Shown here in pieces: positions 33,696 to 40,212 of a stretch of DNA of 64,000 bases; positions within the stretch are counted from its first letter, which is position 1, and the number at the start of each line of letters is the position of its first letter. Source of the DNA: Pararhodobacter zhoushanensis. Lineage in GTDB: Bacteria; Pseudomonadota; Alphaproteobacteria; Rhodobacterales; Rhodobacteraceae. Below the pieces are notes generated by a model. It did no database searches. It was not told the origin of the DNA and worked only from the letters and a program-made list of their open reading frames with translations. Made by a program: the position numbers and the translations under genes. The stretch covers positions 62,001 to 126,000 of the forward strand of contig NZ_REEZ01000012.1 of the NCBI RefSeq assembly GCF_003990445.1. Reading direction: 5' to 3'.

Positions 33696-35710
33696 TCCGT
33701 CACCTCCGCCAGCACCGCCGCGATTTCCGCCTCGACCGCCTTCAGCTCGGCGTCGATCTCCTCCAGATCGCGGGGCGGCTGGTATTCATAGAAGTAGCGA
33801 TTGAAGTTGATCTCATACCCCACGACGCCGACTTGGCCGTCGTACTCGTCGCGGAACGTCTCATCCACATAGGCGTCGGGCGCATGGGGCAGCACCTCCT
33901 GCGCCATGTAGTCCCGGATGTCGGTGCCGAGGGGGATGTTCTCGAAATCCGTCAGGTCGTCATCGGGGATGACCTCGCCCTTCTTGTCGAGGATCGGTTC
34001 GAGGTCCGGGTCCCGCACGCCGAAGGATTTCTGGAACGCTTTGACTAGGGCGGCGTTCACCTTGCCCAGACCCGCATCGCGCTTGGCCGCGTTCTTGACC
34101 CAAGCCTCGAACCAGTGCGAGCCATGCGCCTCGCCCATGTCCGCCTCGAACAGCTTGGTCCAGCCGCTCTGCACTTCGGGGGCGAGCTTACCCCATGCGG
34201 TTTCATCCGCCAGCGCCGCAAGTCCCTCAGGCGAGGTCACGATCTTCTTGCGCAGCGGGCGCAGGACCTTGACCCGGCGATAGCCGAAGTCGCGGCTGTC
34301 GAAGATCCGGCTCTCCTTCGTCTCGGCGAAGTCGGCATACATCTGGACAATCTGCCGGATCTGGTCGTTCCCGACCCGGCGGCGCTTGTTCCCCTCGCTC
34401 TTGCGCATGGGCTCGAACAGCGCGGTCGCGTCGATCAACTGGACCTTCCCCTTTCGGTGGGCGGGCTTCTTGTTGGACATAAGCCAGATGTAGGTGCCGA
34501 TCCCGGTGCGAAAGAAGATCTCGGTCGGAAGCGCGATGATGGCCTCGACCACATCCTCCTCCAGCAGGTAGCGCCGGATTTCGGATTCCCCTTGCCCCGC
34601 GTTCCCGTTGAAGAGGGGCGAGCCGGACAGGACGATCGCCGCCCGCCCGCCGCCGCGCTCCGGCGCCTCCAGCTTGCTGAGGAGGTGGAGGAGGAACAGC
34701 ATCGACCCGTCGCTGACGCGCGGCAGCTTGGGGCCGAACCGGCCCTCGAACCCCTTCTCCTGATGTTCCCGGACCACGGCGGCCTGATCCATCTCCCACT
34801 TCTTGCCGAAAGGGGGATTCGAGACGCAGTAATGGAACCGCTCGTTCGCGAGCTTGTCGTCGGACAGGGTGCTGCCGAGCTTGATGTTCTTCGACAGGTC
34901 GCGGCCGGGATCGGACTCGACGGTCTTGAGGAGCATCGAGGCGAGGCAGACGGCGTGGGTCTCCGGTTCCTGCTCCTGCCCGTAGGGCACGATGACCGGG
35001 GCGATGGAGTAGCGGTCGCGCAGGGCGTTTACATGCTCCATCCCATCCGACAGGAAGCCGCCGGTGCCGCAGGTCGGGTCATAGAGCGTCCGGATGAGCC
35101 CTGGGTTGTCGATGAACATCTGGTCGTCCGGGTCCAGCAGCAGCTCGATGGCTAGGTGGACCACGTCGCGCGGGGTCATGAAGTCCTCGGCCGCCTCGTT
35201 CACCTCTGCGCCGAAGCGGCGGATCAGGTGCTCATAGACGTTCGACATGACGCGTTCCGGAACCGCGTCCGGGTGCAGGTCGATGGCGGCGAAGTTTTGA
35301 CAGATCTTATAGAGGACCCCGGCCTTGTCCATTCGGGCCAGCGTGTTCGCGAAATCGAACTGTTCGAAGATGACCCGGGCGTTGTCGGAGAAGGAGGCGA
35401 TGTAATCCTCGAGGTTCTGGCGGGTCCGGGTCGCGCCGAGGCTGCGCAGGTCGTAGTTCGAGGTGTTGTAGAACGGGTAACCGGTCTGGGTCCGGAGGAT
35501 CACGCCCAAGTCAATCGGGCTCTCCTTCATGGTCTTAACGGTTTCGCGCACCTGGTCCCGAGTCGGTTCCAGCACGCATTCCAGGCGGCGCAACAGGGTG
35601 AAGGGCAGGATTACCTTACCGAAATCGACGTGTTTGAAGTTCCCCCAGAGGTCGTCGGCGTTCTTCCAGATGAAATCGGCGAGAGAGGTGTTCGTCGTCT
35701 GGGTGTTCAT
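33692..35710 (-). CDS. hsdM: Type I restriction-modification methyltransferase HsdM
   Basis: HsdM methylates adenine N6 within the site chosen by HsdS. The 672-residue product has the N-terminal helical domain (SLADFIWKNADDLWGNFKHV, VILPFTLLRRLECVLEPTRD), the SAM-binding motif LYDPTCGTGGFLSDGME near residue 215 and the catalytic NPPFGKKWE near 298. A C-terminal extension with GEVIPDDDLTDFENIPLGTD and a helical tail (LEEIDAELKAVEAEIAAVLA) contacts HsdS. It is the second gene of the leftward operon, following the small probable regulator with no gap. Confidence 0.96.
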   Translation of the reverse strand: MNTQTTNTSLADFIWKNADDLWGNFKHVDFGKVILPFTLLRRLECVLEPTRDQVRETVKTMKESPIDLGVILRTQTGYPFYNTSNYDLRSLGATRTRQNLEDYIASFSDNARVIFEQFDFANTLARMDKAGVLYKICQNFAAIDLHPDAVPERVMSNVYEHLIRRFGAEVNEAAEDFMTPRDVVHLAIELLLDPDDQMFIDNPGLIRTLYDPTCGTGGFLSDGMEHVNALRDRYSIAPVIVPYGQEQEPETHAVCLASMLLKTVESDPGRDLSKNIKLGSTLSDDKLANERFHYCVSNPPFGKKWEMDQAAVVREHQEKGFEGRFGPKLPRVSDGSMLFLLHLLSKLEAPERGGGRAAIVLSGSPLFNGNAGQGESEIRRYLLEEDVVEAIIALPTEIFFRTGIGTYIWLMSNKKPAHRKGKVQLIDATALFEPMRKSEGNKRRRVGNDQIRQIVQMYADFAETKESRIFDSRDFGYRRVKVLRPLRKKIVTSPEGLAALADETAWGKLAPEVQSGWTKLFEADMGEAHGSHWFEAWVKNAAKRDAGLGKVNAALVKAFQKSFGVRDPDLEPILDKKGEVIPDDDLTDFENIPLGTDIRDYMAQEVLPHAPDAYVDETFRDEYDGQVGVVGYEINFNRYFYEYQPPRDLEEIDAELKAVEAEIAAVLAEVTE

Positions 35711-35890
35711 CTATGCGCCTTCACTGTTATTCGTTTTCGTCTCAAGGTGCTGTTCCAATAATCGTGCTGCCAAACGGAAGCCGTCGACCTGACTCATCCG
35801 GTGCCGGACACAGAGCTCCTTGAAGGCCCACCGCTCATCCTCGGTGATCTTCAAATTTAGGTTCGAAAGCTTCGCGGCATCATCACCCAT
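35711..35890 (-). CDS. Small ribbon-helix-helix-like protein upstream of hsdM
   Basis: The 59-residue product (start GDDAAKLSNLNLKITEDERW) has a beta strand followed by two helices (AFKELCVRHRMSQVDGFRLA, ARLLEQHL), the pattern of a small ribbon-helix-helix or ParD/CopG-like DNA-binding protein. ATG 35890 is chosen because GAGGAGATG lies just upstream; the frame extends to 35950 without a better site. Its stop adjoins the hsdM start, so it is the first gene of the restriction operon and may control its establishment, like C proteins of type II systems. That role is inference; a tandem repeat sits upstream. Confidence 0.7.
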   Translation of the reverse strand: MGDDAAKLSNLNLKITEDERWAFKELCVRHRMSQVDGFRLAARLLEQHLETKTNNSEGA

Positions 35891-35918
35891 CGGGCATCTC
35901 CTCGCGGATAATGACTTA

Positions 35919-35934
35919 TCTTCCATTCTTCCAT
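35919..35934 (-). repeat. Tandem 8-bp repeat upstream of the restriction operon
   Basis: TCTTCCAT occurs twice without a gap (35919-35926 and 35927-35934), 29 bases from the first start codon. Tandem short repeats at this position are common operator forms for ribbon-helix-helix regulators. Confidence 0.55.
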
Positions 35935-36003
35935 TAAAGAATTCAATCACATTTGCTTGGACGGCCCCTTTTCAACCTGATCCACAGTTGGCAAGCGGAT
36001 GCT

Positions 36004-37188
36004 TTAAGGGGCCTTCAGATCCGGTGCCTTGTTCAGCTCGATCTGTGTTCTTTCGGGTTTCGCCGTCAGCTGCGATGTCGTTGTTTCTGAGAGTATTAGC
36101 CAGTACCTCGTATGGCGTCGCTCACCGGTTCGGCTGAGCGCACCTTTCTCGACTAGATCCTGCAGATCGCGGGTTGCGGTTGCGCGTGAAGTTCCGGTGA
36201 TCTTGAGATAGTTGTCGGCGCTGAGGCCGCCTTTGAAACCGCAAGGGCCTTCCCGAAACATTCGAGCGATGGCCTTGGCCTGGCGTTCGTTCAACTGGTC
36301 TCTGTGACGATCGTAGAAGTGTGCCTTGCTGATGAAGAAGCCGACGCGGTCGAGTGTTGTCTGTTGGGCCTTCAAGACAACTGCTGCGAACCAGACGAGC
36401 CAATCGGTCACGTCGAGCGTTTTTTGATGGTGCTGGAGCTGGTCGTAGTAAGCCTTGCGCTCCTTCTCGATGGTGAAGGCAAGCGAGATGAGGGTCGGCT
36501 GGCCAATGTTCTGCGCCAGAGACTTTTCAGCGAGGGCGCGACCCAAGCGGCCGTTGCCGTCTTCGAATGGGTGGATACTCTCGAAATAGAGGTGGCTTAG
36601 CCCTGCGCGCGTCAGTGCTGGAAGCGGCTCTGCTCCCCCCGGACCGGTCTTGTTGAACCAATCCGCGTATCGCTCCATCTCAGGCATGACCCGCTCCGAG
36701 GGCGGCGCTTCGAAATGGATCGTGGGCCGGTCAAGGCGGCCGGAAACGATTTGCATCGCCTCGGCGTGTTGTCGGTAGGCCCCAATGGTTTCCAACCGAC
36801 GGTCATGGGACAGGAGCATCCGATGCCAGCGGTACAGTGTCTCATGGGTTAGCAGCTCTGCAAAACTGGAATAGACGTCGACCATCATTTCCGCGACGCC
36901 CTGTTCGCGCGGTTTGGCAGGGTAGCTGTCCGGATCGAGGCCCAGATGGCGGCGCAGCGAAGATTGCACACTGAGCCGATCGAGGATTTCACCCTCGATG
37001 GCGCTCGTCTGCATCGCTTCCTCGCTGAGCAGTTCGATGCGGAGTTGCTCGCGTTCCGGCTGGCTGACATGATGGACCGCGCCGAGGATTTCTCCGGACG
37101 ACAGCAGGAACGTCTGCTCAAACGGCTCCAGAGCGGAGGCGTCATACCGGAAATCCGGCCAATCAGGCAGCGTCCAGTTCCAAGCCAT
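36004..37188 (-). CDS. Fic-family protein with inhibitory helix and C-terminal DNA-binding domain
   Basis: This 394-residue protein has the Fic active site HPFEDGNGRLGR near residue 205, which transfers AMP or a similar group to target proteins. An N-terminal inhibitory motif TSAIEGE (S/TxxxEG type) lies near residue 62, so it is a class II, self-inhibited Fic. The first ~100 residues match DUF4172 and the C-terminal part (GLSADNYLKITGTSRATATR, LVEKGALSRTGERRHTRYWL) is a winged helix. It may regulate its own gene through the palindrome over its ribosome binding site. It lies upstream of, and in the same direction as, the type I restriction operon. Confidence 0.93.
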   Translation of the reverse strand: MAWNWTLPDWPDFRYDASALEPFEQTFLLSSGEILGAVHHVSQPEREQLRIELLSEEAMQTSAIEGEILDRLSVQSSLRRHLGLDPDSYPAKPREQGVAEMMVDVYSSFAELLTHETLYRWHRMLLSHDRRLETIGAYRQHAEAMQIVSGRLDRPTIHFEAPPSERVMPEMERYADWFNKTGPGGAEPLPALTRAGLSHLYFESIHPFEDGNGRLGRALAEKSLAQNIGQPTLISLAFTIEKERKAYYDQLQHHQKTLDVTDWLVWFAAVVLKAQQTTLDRVGFFISKAHFYDRHRDQLNERQAKAIARMFREGPCGFKGGLSADNYLKITGTSRATATRDLQDLVEKGALSRTGERRHTRYWLILSETTTSQLTAKPERTQIELNKAPDLKAP

Positions 37189-37215
37189 GAGTTATAGACA
37201 TCCTTTCTATAACTC
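37189..37215 (-). promoter_or_regulatory. Palindrome covering the fic ribosome binding site
   Basis: GAGTTATAGA (37189-37198) and TCTATAACTC (37206-37215) are perfect 10-base inverted repeats, and the left arm touches the fic start codon. In the mRNA the 7-base loop is AAGGATG-like and carries the Shine-Dalgarno AAGGA. It may be an operator for the Fic winged helix, an RNA hairpin, or both. A weaker TAGAAGTCAACTCTA-like repeat follows to the right. Confidence 0.7.
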
Positions 37216-37308
37216 ATATCTAGACCACTTCTGAGGTATAGAAGTCAACTCTATCGCTCAAAGGACCTGCGGGATGGGGTGACCCACAAACCGACGCGAG
37301 GCCTTGAG

Positions 37309-37548
37309 CTATGCCTTTTCAAGGTGCGTCAGATCTTGCTGACGCTGTCTGGGGGTATTCGGATCGACTGGGTTCTGTTCCGGCGCTTGAATGAATGGTT
37401 CATAGCGAACGTTCGCCATGGCGCGGTCGAACCAGGCAGGCTGCACGTCGCCATTGTTCCATTGGTACAGGTAGCCAACCAGATTTTCAGATGTCTTGCA
37501 GAGGATGCGCATGATGGGTTCGCCAGTCAGGCGGGGCTTCGTGTTCAT
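37309..37548 (-). CDS. Small conserved hypothetical protein
   Basis: This 79-residue protein reads KPRLTGEPIMRILCKTSENL, then VGYLYQWNNGDVQPAWFD. It has no signal peptide or membrane helix. I do not recognise a family, but a strong ribosome binding site (GGAGGAACGC, 5 bases before ATG 37548) and ordinary codon use argue that it is real. It lies between the fic gene and the virC2-like gene in the same orientation, at the edge of the conjugation region. Confidence 0.6.
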   Translation of the reverse strand: MNTKPRLTGEPIMRILCKTSENLVGYLYQWNNGDVQPAWFDRAMANVRYEPFIQAPEQNPVDPNTPRQRQQDLTHLEKA

Positions 37549-37709
37549 AATGCGTTCCTCCTAAATGGACCTCGTAACTCGTCACCACTGAGGTCTGAAA
37601 TTCTATATGACGCTCATTAGCGCCACGCTTTCCGCAACTGCAAGGCGAGCTTCTACCGTTGGGCGAAAATCCACCGGCGAAATGCAAGTTACCTTTTCAG
37701 ATAGGTATC

Positions 37710-38342
37710 TTACGGTTCATGCGGCGATGCAGCGCGAACAGCAATTTCTTCCAAGATTTTGTCGATCTCGCCCCATATGCGTGGTTCCACCTGGCCGCGG
37801 ATCAGGGCCCATTTACTCAAGACGTCGAGGGGGTCGTGGTCCCGAAGGAGGACACTCAGGCTCGCCGCATCGACTGCCAGAGATGTCCGGGCCTGCCACT
37901 GCGTGTTTCGAGTGCGTCGCTCCTCCGCGACTGGGGCGAAGACCGGCGACAGTTGCCAGCCTTTGACTGCACGGCGCAGGGCGGCACGCACCACATGTGC
38001 TGGCTCAACACCACAAGTCTCCAGCGCTGCTTCATGTCGTTCGAGTGCGTTGACCCTGATGTCGATCTTCCGGGTCGGGCTCAAAGCGCGCGCCGATACG
38101 GAAGCTCTCAGGCTGGTATGCGGGTCAGAGCTTTCCGCGGTGACTTGACGCGGCGCCACGGTATCTTCCGGGACAGGCTCTGACTCGAGCCGATCAGCGT
38201 CAACGTCAGCGGCTGGGGTGCCTGTCTTTGTTGCTGTGACCTGTGCCTCATCTACCTTCCCGGGAATCTCGCGGTCACCCTGTTGCAGGGTGGCGGCGTA
38301 GGCTGGGTCGGGCCTGGTGATGGTCGGGATCTTCTTGCGCAA
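37710..38342 (-). CDS. VirC2-like protein
   Basis: This ~210-residue protein has a disordered, Thr/Glu-rich N-terminal half and a C-terminal ribbon-helix-helix-like domain beginning RKIDIRVNALERHEAALETC, then GVEPAHVVRAALRRAVKGW. That layout and the place next to a VirC1-like ATPase suggest a VirC2 homologue, which in Agrobacterium binds next to the transfer origin and helps relaxosome formation. Similarity is weak by eye. Start TTG 38342 is chosen because it follows the stop of the preceding gene by 10 bases and has GAGGA 7 bases upstream; the longer frame to 38420 would overlap virC1. Confidence 0.6.
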   Translation of the reverse strand: MRKKIPTITRPDPAYAATLQQGDREIPGKVDEAQVTATKTGTPAADVDADRLESEPVPEDTVAPRQVTAESSDPHTSLRASVSARALSPTRKIDIRVNALERHEAALETCGVEPAHVVRAALRRAVKGWQLSPVFAPVAEERRTRNTQWQARTSLAVDAASLSVLLRDHDPLDVLSKWALIRGQVEPRIWGEIDKILEEIAVRAASPHEP

Positions 38343-38352
38343 TCGACTGTCC

Positions 38353-39072
38353 TCACGCAGCAAGAATGTTGTTGAGGATGTCCGTCGCCTCCTCAAGAGC
38401 CTCGACGACATGACGTACATGTGGACGCATCAGAGGGTTTGGATCAGATTGCTTTTCCAGCGCCAAGGCGTGGAGAAGCCCCTTCTGGTCCATCTCCTTG
38501 TAAGTGTTCCGTCGCATCATGACGGTCTCAATCACCGGAAAACGGGTGAGCGCTTCTTCAATCAGGGCGGCGTCAGCACGGGTCGTTTTCGGGTCGACCA
38601 TGTTGAGGACGACGTGGTGGCGCGGAAGGCTGGAGGGGTCATCAACACGGGATTTCAGTTTCTCAAACCAATCAGAAGTCTGCGCTCCGACATCGAAATC
38701 AGACGTTGACAGCATGACGGGCGTCACAATGTGGTCCGCAAGCACCGCGATGCCGTCTGACCATTCGGCACCGACCCCTGCGGTATCGATGAAGATGAAG
38801 TCTGCTGTGCCTGCCATGTAGACCTGATCGATCTGGTCCTCGACACCCGCCACGCTTTCGACGGTGGCCGAGCAGAGAAGCGGCGAACTCAGCCCACCGG
38901 CTTCCGCCCGAGCATGCCATGCCCCGAGTACTCTCGTGCTGTCCGTGTCGATCAACATCACTCTGCGTCCGGCGGCGATCGCGGCGCTGATCAAGGCGCG
39001 CGAAAGCGTCGTTTTTCCACTGCCTCCTTTCCGGGCCATCGCTGCGATCACCACAAGATTTTCGTTCGGCAT
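38353..39072 (-). CDS. VirC1/ParA-like ATPase
   Basis: This 239-residue P-loop ATPase has the deviant Walker A MARKGGSGKTTLSRAL near residue 11, the A' motif RRVMLIDTDSTRVLGAWH and the Walker B FIFIDTAGVGAEW near 93. No ParB gene is near. Gene order with VirC2-, VirD1-, VirD2- and VirD4-like genes points to VirC1, which brings the relaxase complex to the secretion channel at the cell pole; a partition role is the alternative. ATG 39072 has GGAGG upstream. The C-terminal part (MRRNTYKEMDQKGLLHALAL) is typical of VirC1/MinD-type conjugation ATPases. Confidence 0.8.
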   Translation of the reverse strand: MPNENLVVIAAMARKGGSGKTTLSRALISAAIAAGRRVMLIDTDSTRVLGAWHARAEAGGLSSPLLCSATVESVAGVEDQIDQVYMAGTADFIFIDTAGVGAEWSDGIAVLADHIVTPVMLSTSDFDVGAQTSDWFEKLKSRVDDPSSLPRHHVVLNMVDPKTTRADAALIEEALTRFPVIETVMMRRNTYKEMDQKGLLHALALEKQSDPNPLMRPHVRHVVEALEEATDILNNILAA

Positions 39073-39437
39073 TCTGATCCTCCGCAAAAATAGTGAATCG
39101 CAACGATAATGCCAAAGTGTCGCTAAACGCATGCTGCGGAGGGGTCAAGCAGAAGTCGGGATGCGACCCGCGTTTGGCATGCAGCGGGCGGCGTTGTGCG
39201 ATGACCGTGCGACGTCTGCAGTGGCGCCGTCAGCATTCGTCGCGGGGCACGACACACCCTCCAAATGTCGGGATGCGCTCGGCGATGTACAGCGGACGGA
39301 ATGCAGGTGACGGTTAGCGCGCTCCAGACGACGGGCGGCAGTCTCGGGTATGTCGTTCTGCGGGTGACGCGAGACGGTCAGCACGCAGCAAAACCCGTCT
39401 TGCGGGGTGCAAGAGACGGGGGGCGAAAGACGCGATG

Positions 39438-39460
39438 CGCGATGCGGAGACCGCATCGCG
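39438..39460. repeat. Perfect 10-bp inverted repeat in the candidate oriT
   Basis: CGCGATGCGG (39438-39447) and CCGCATCGCG (39451-39460) pair around AGA. The word CGCGATGCG also occurs just left, at 39431-39439, giving an overlapping direct repeat that could be a protein-binding iteron. Confidence 0.65.
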
Positions 39461-39502
39461 TGGTGCAATGAGCGCGAAGCGCGATCCATTTGACAAAGGA
39501 CG

Positions 39503-39529
39503 GAAAATCGCCCCTTCAGGGCGATTTTC
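39503..39529. terminator. AT-flanked hairpin, terminator-like in both directions
   Basis: GAAAATCGCCC (39503-39513) and GGGCGATTTTC (39519-39529) form a perfect 11-pair stem around CTTCA. A-rich and T-rich feet make it resemble a bidirectional terminator, odd in a divergent spacer, so it may instead insulate the two transcripts or belong to the transfer origin. Confidence 0.6.
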
Positions 39530-39537
39530 TACATTGA

Positions 39538-39590
39538 GTACAAGCCCTTATGGCCGACTCCACTTGCGTTGGGAGTCGGCGGGCTTGTAC
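39538..39590. repeat. 53-bp nested inverted repeat beside the relaxase operon
   Basis: Outer arms GTACAAGCCC (39538-39547) and GGGCTTGTAC (39581-39590) are perfect, and inner arms GCCGACTCC (39553-39561) and GGAGTCGGC (39572-39580) are perfect, with a 5-base one-sided bulge and a 10-base loop. It ends 34 bases before ATG 39625. Nested repeats of this kind next to relaxase genes often flank nic. Confidence 0.7.
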
Positions 39591-39624
39591 GAAGTTGGCA
39601 AGAAATAGGAACGTTAACTTCAAA

Positions 39625-40212
39625 ATGCCCCGCCGCCGCAGACTGACAGAGATCGAGCGATCGACCATCGCCCAGGAGCGCCGGAACGGAGTCTCCGCGG
39701 CGTCATTGGCCGCGCGCTACGATGTCAGCCTGAAGACGATCTACAACGTGGTGAACCACCGGGATGAGCGTCAGACAGCGAACGGCAGCCGATCGCGGGT
39801 TGTAGGGATCCGGGTCTCGGACGACGACCTGCGCCGGTTCGACGCGGCGCTGTCGCGGCGCGGGATTGCGCACCGCTCGGATGCCATGCGCCGCCTGATG
39901 CTGGCGGCCGAAGGTGTCTTCCTGCCCGACGACGAGATGTGTGACGAGTTGCGCAACCTCGGCGCCGCGCTCAACCGGGTCGGCAACAATGTGAACCAGA
40001 TCGCGCGACGTCTGAACGAGGCCAAGGTGCGGGGCGAGAGACTGTCCTACCCGGCCTCAAGTCACCGTAACGTCCGCGCCCTTGCAGGTCTGGTCTTCGA
40101 TCTGGCCGACCAGGTCCAGGAGATGTCGCGTGCGCGGCGCAGCGTGCTGGACCTTGAGATCAGCTCTGCCCTGGCGGGCCTCGCCGAGAGGAATGAGAAT
40201 GGCGCGGAGTGA
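39625..40212 (+). CDS. VirD1/MobC-like relaxosome accessory protein
   Basis: This 195-residue basic protein has a helix-turn-helix near its N-terminus (GVSAASLAARYDVSLKTIYN) and, after a strand VVGIRVSDDDLRRFDAALSR typical of ribbon-helix-helix proteins, the MobC/VirD1 block RNLGAALNRVGNNVNQIARR near residue 115. Such proteins bind oriT and open it for the relaxase encoded next. ATG 39625 is preceded by AGGAACG at a slightly long distance; the frame extends to 39550 through the inverted repeat, which I take as untranslated. The 3' end overlaps the relaxase gene by 14 bases. Confidence 0.85.
   Translation: MPRRRRLTEIERSTIAQERRNGVSAASLAARYDVSLKTIYNVVNHRDERQTANGSRSRVVGIRVSDDDLRRFDAALSRRGIAHRSDAMRRLMLAAEGVFLPDDEMCDELRNLGAALNRVGNNVNQIARRLNEAKVRGERLSYPASSHRNVRALAGLVFDLADQVQEMSRARRSVLDLEISSALAGLAERNENGAE

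Larger units (their letters stand above)
39073..39624. other. Divergent hairpin-rich spacer, candidate oriT
   Basis: About 550 bases separate the leftward VirC1-like gene from the rightward VirD1-like gene. There is no supported gene; a long antisense-open frame is Arg/Ser-rich noise. The right part holds three strong inverted repeats (39438-39460, 39503-39529, 39538-39590), listed below. The position between mobilisation genes, next to those for relaxosome proteins, is where the transfer origin is expected. Divergent promoters must also lie here. No nic consensus was recognised. Confidence 0.55.

Noticed and set aside
38353-39072. Plasmid partition gene parA
   Set aside because: No parB or centromere-like iterons nearby and the surrounding genes are VirC2/VirD-like, so VirC1 is the better reading, though partition is not excluded.
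39145-39489. 114-codon frame on the - strand in the divergent spacer
   Set aside because: Arg/Ser/Pro/His-rich with no binding site; it crosses strong hairpins, so the DNA structure explains the region better.
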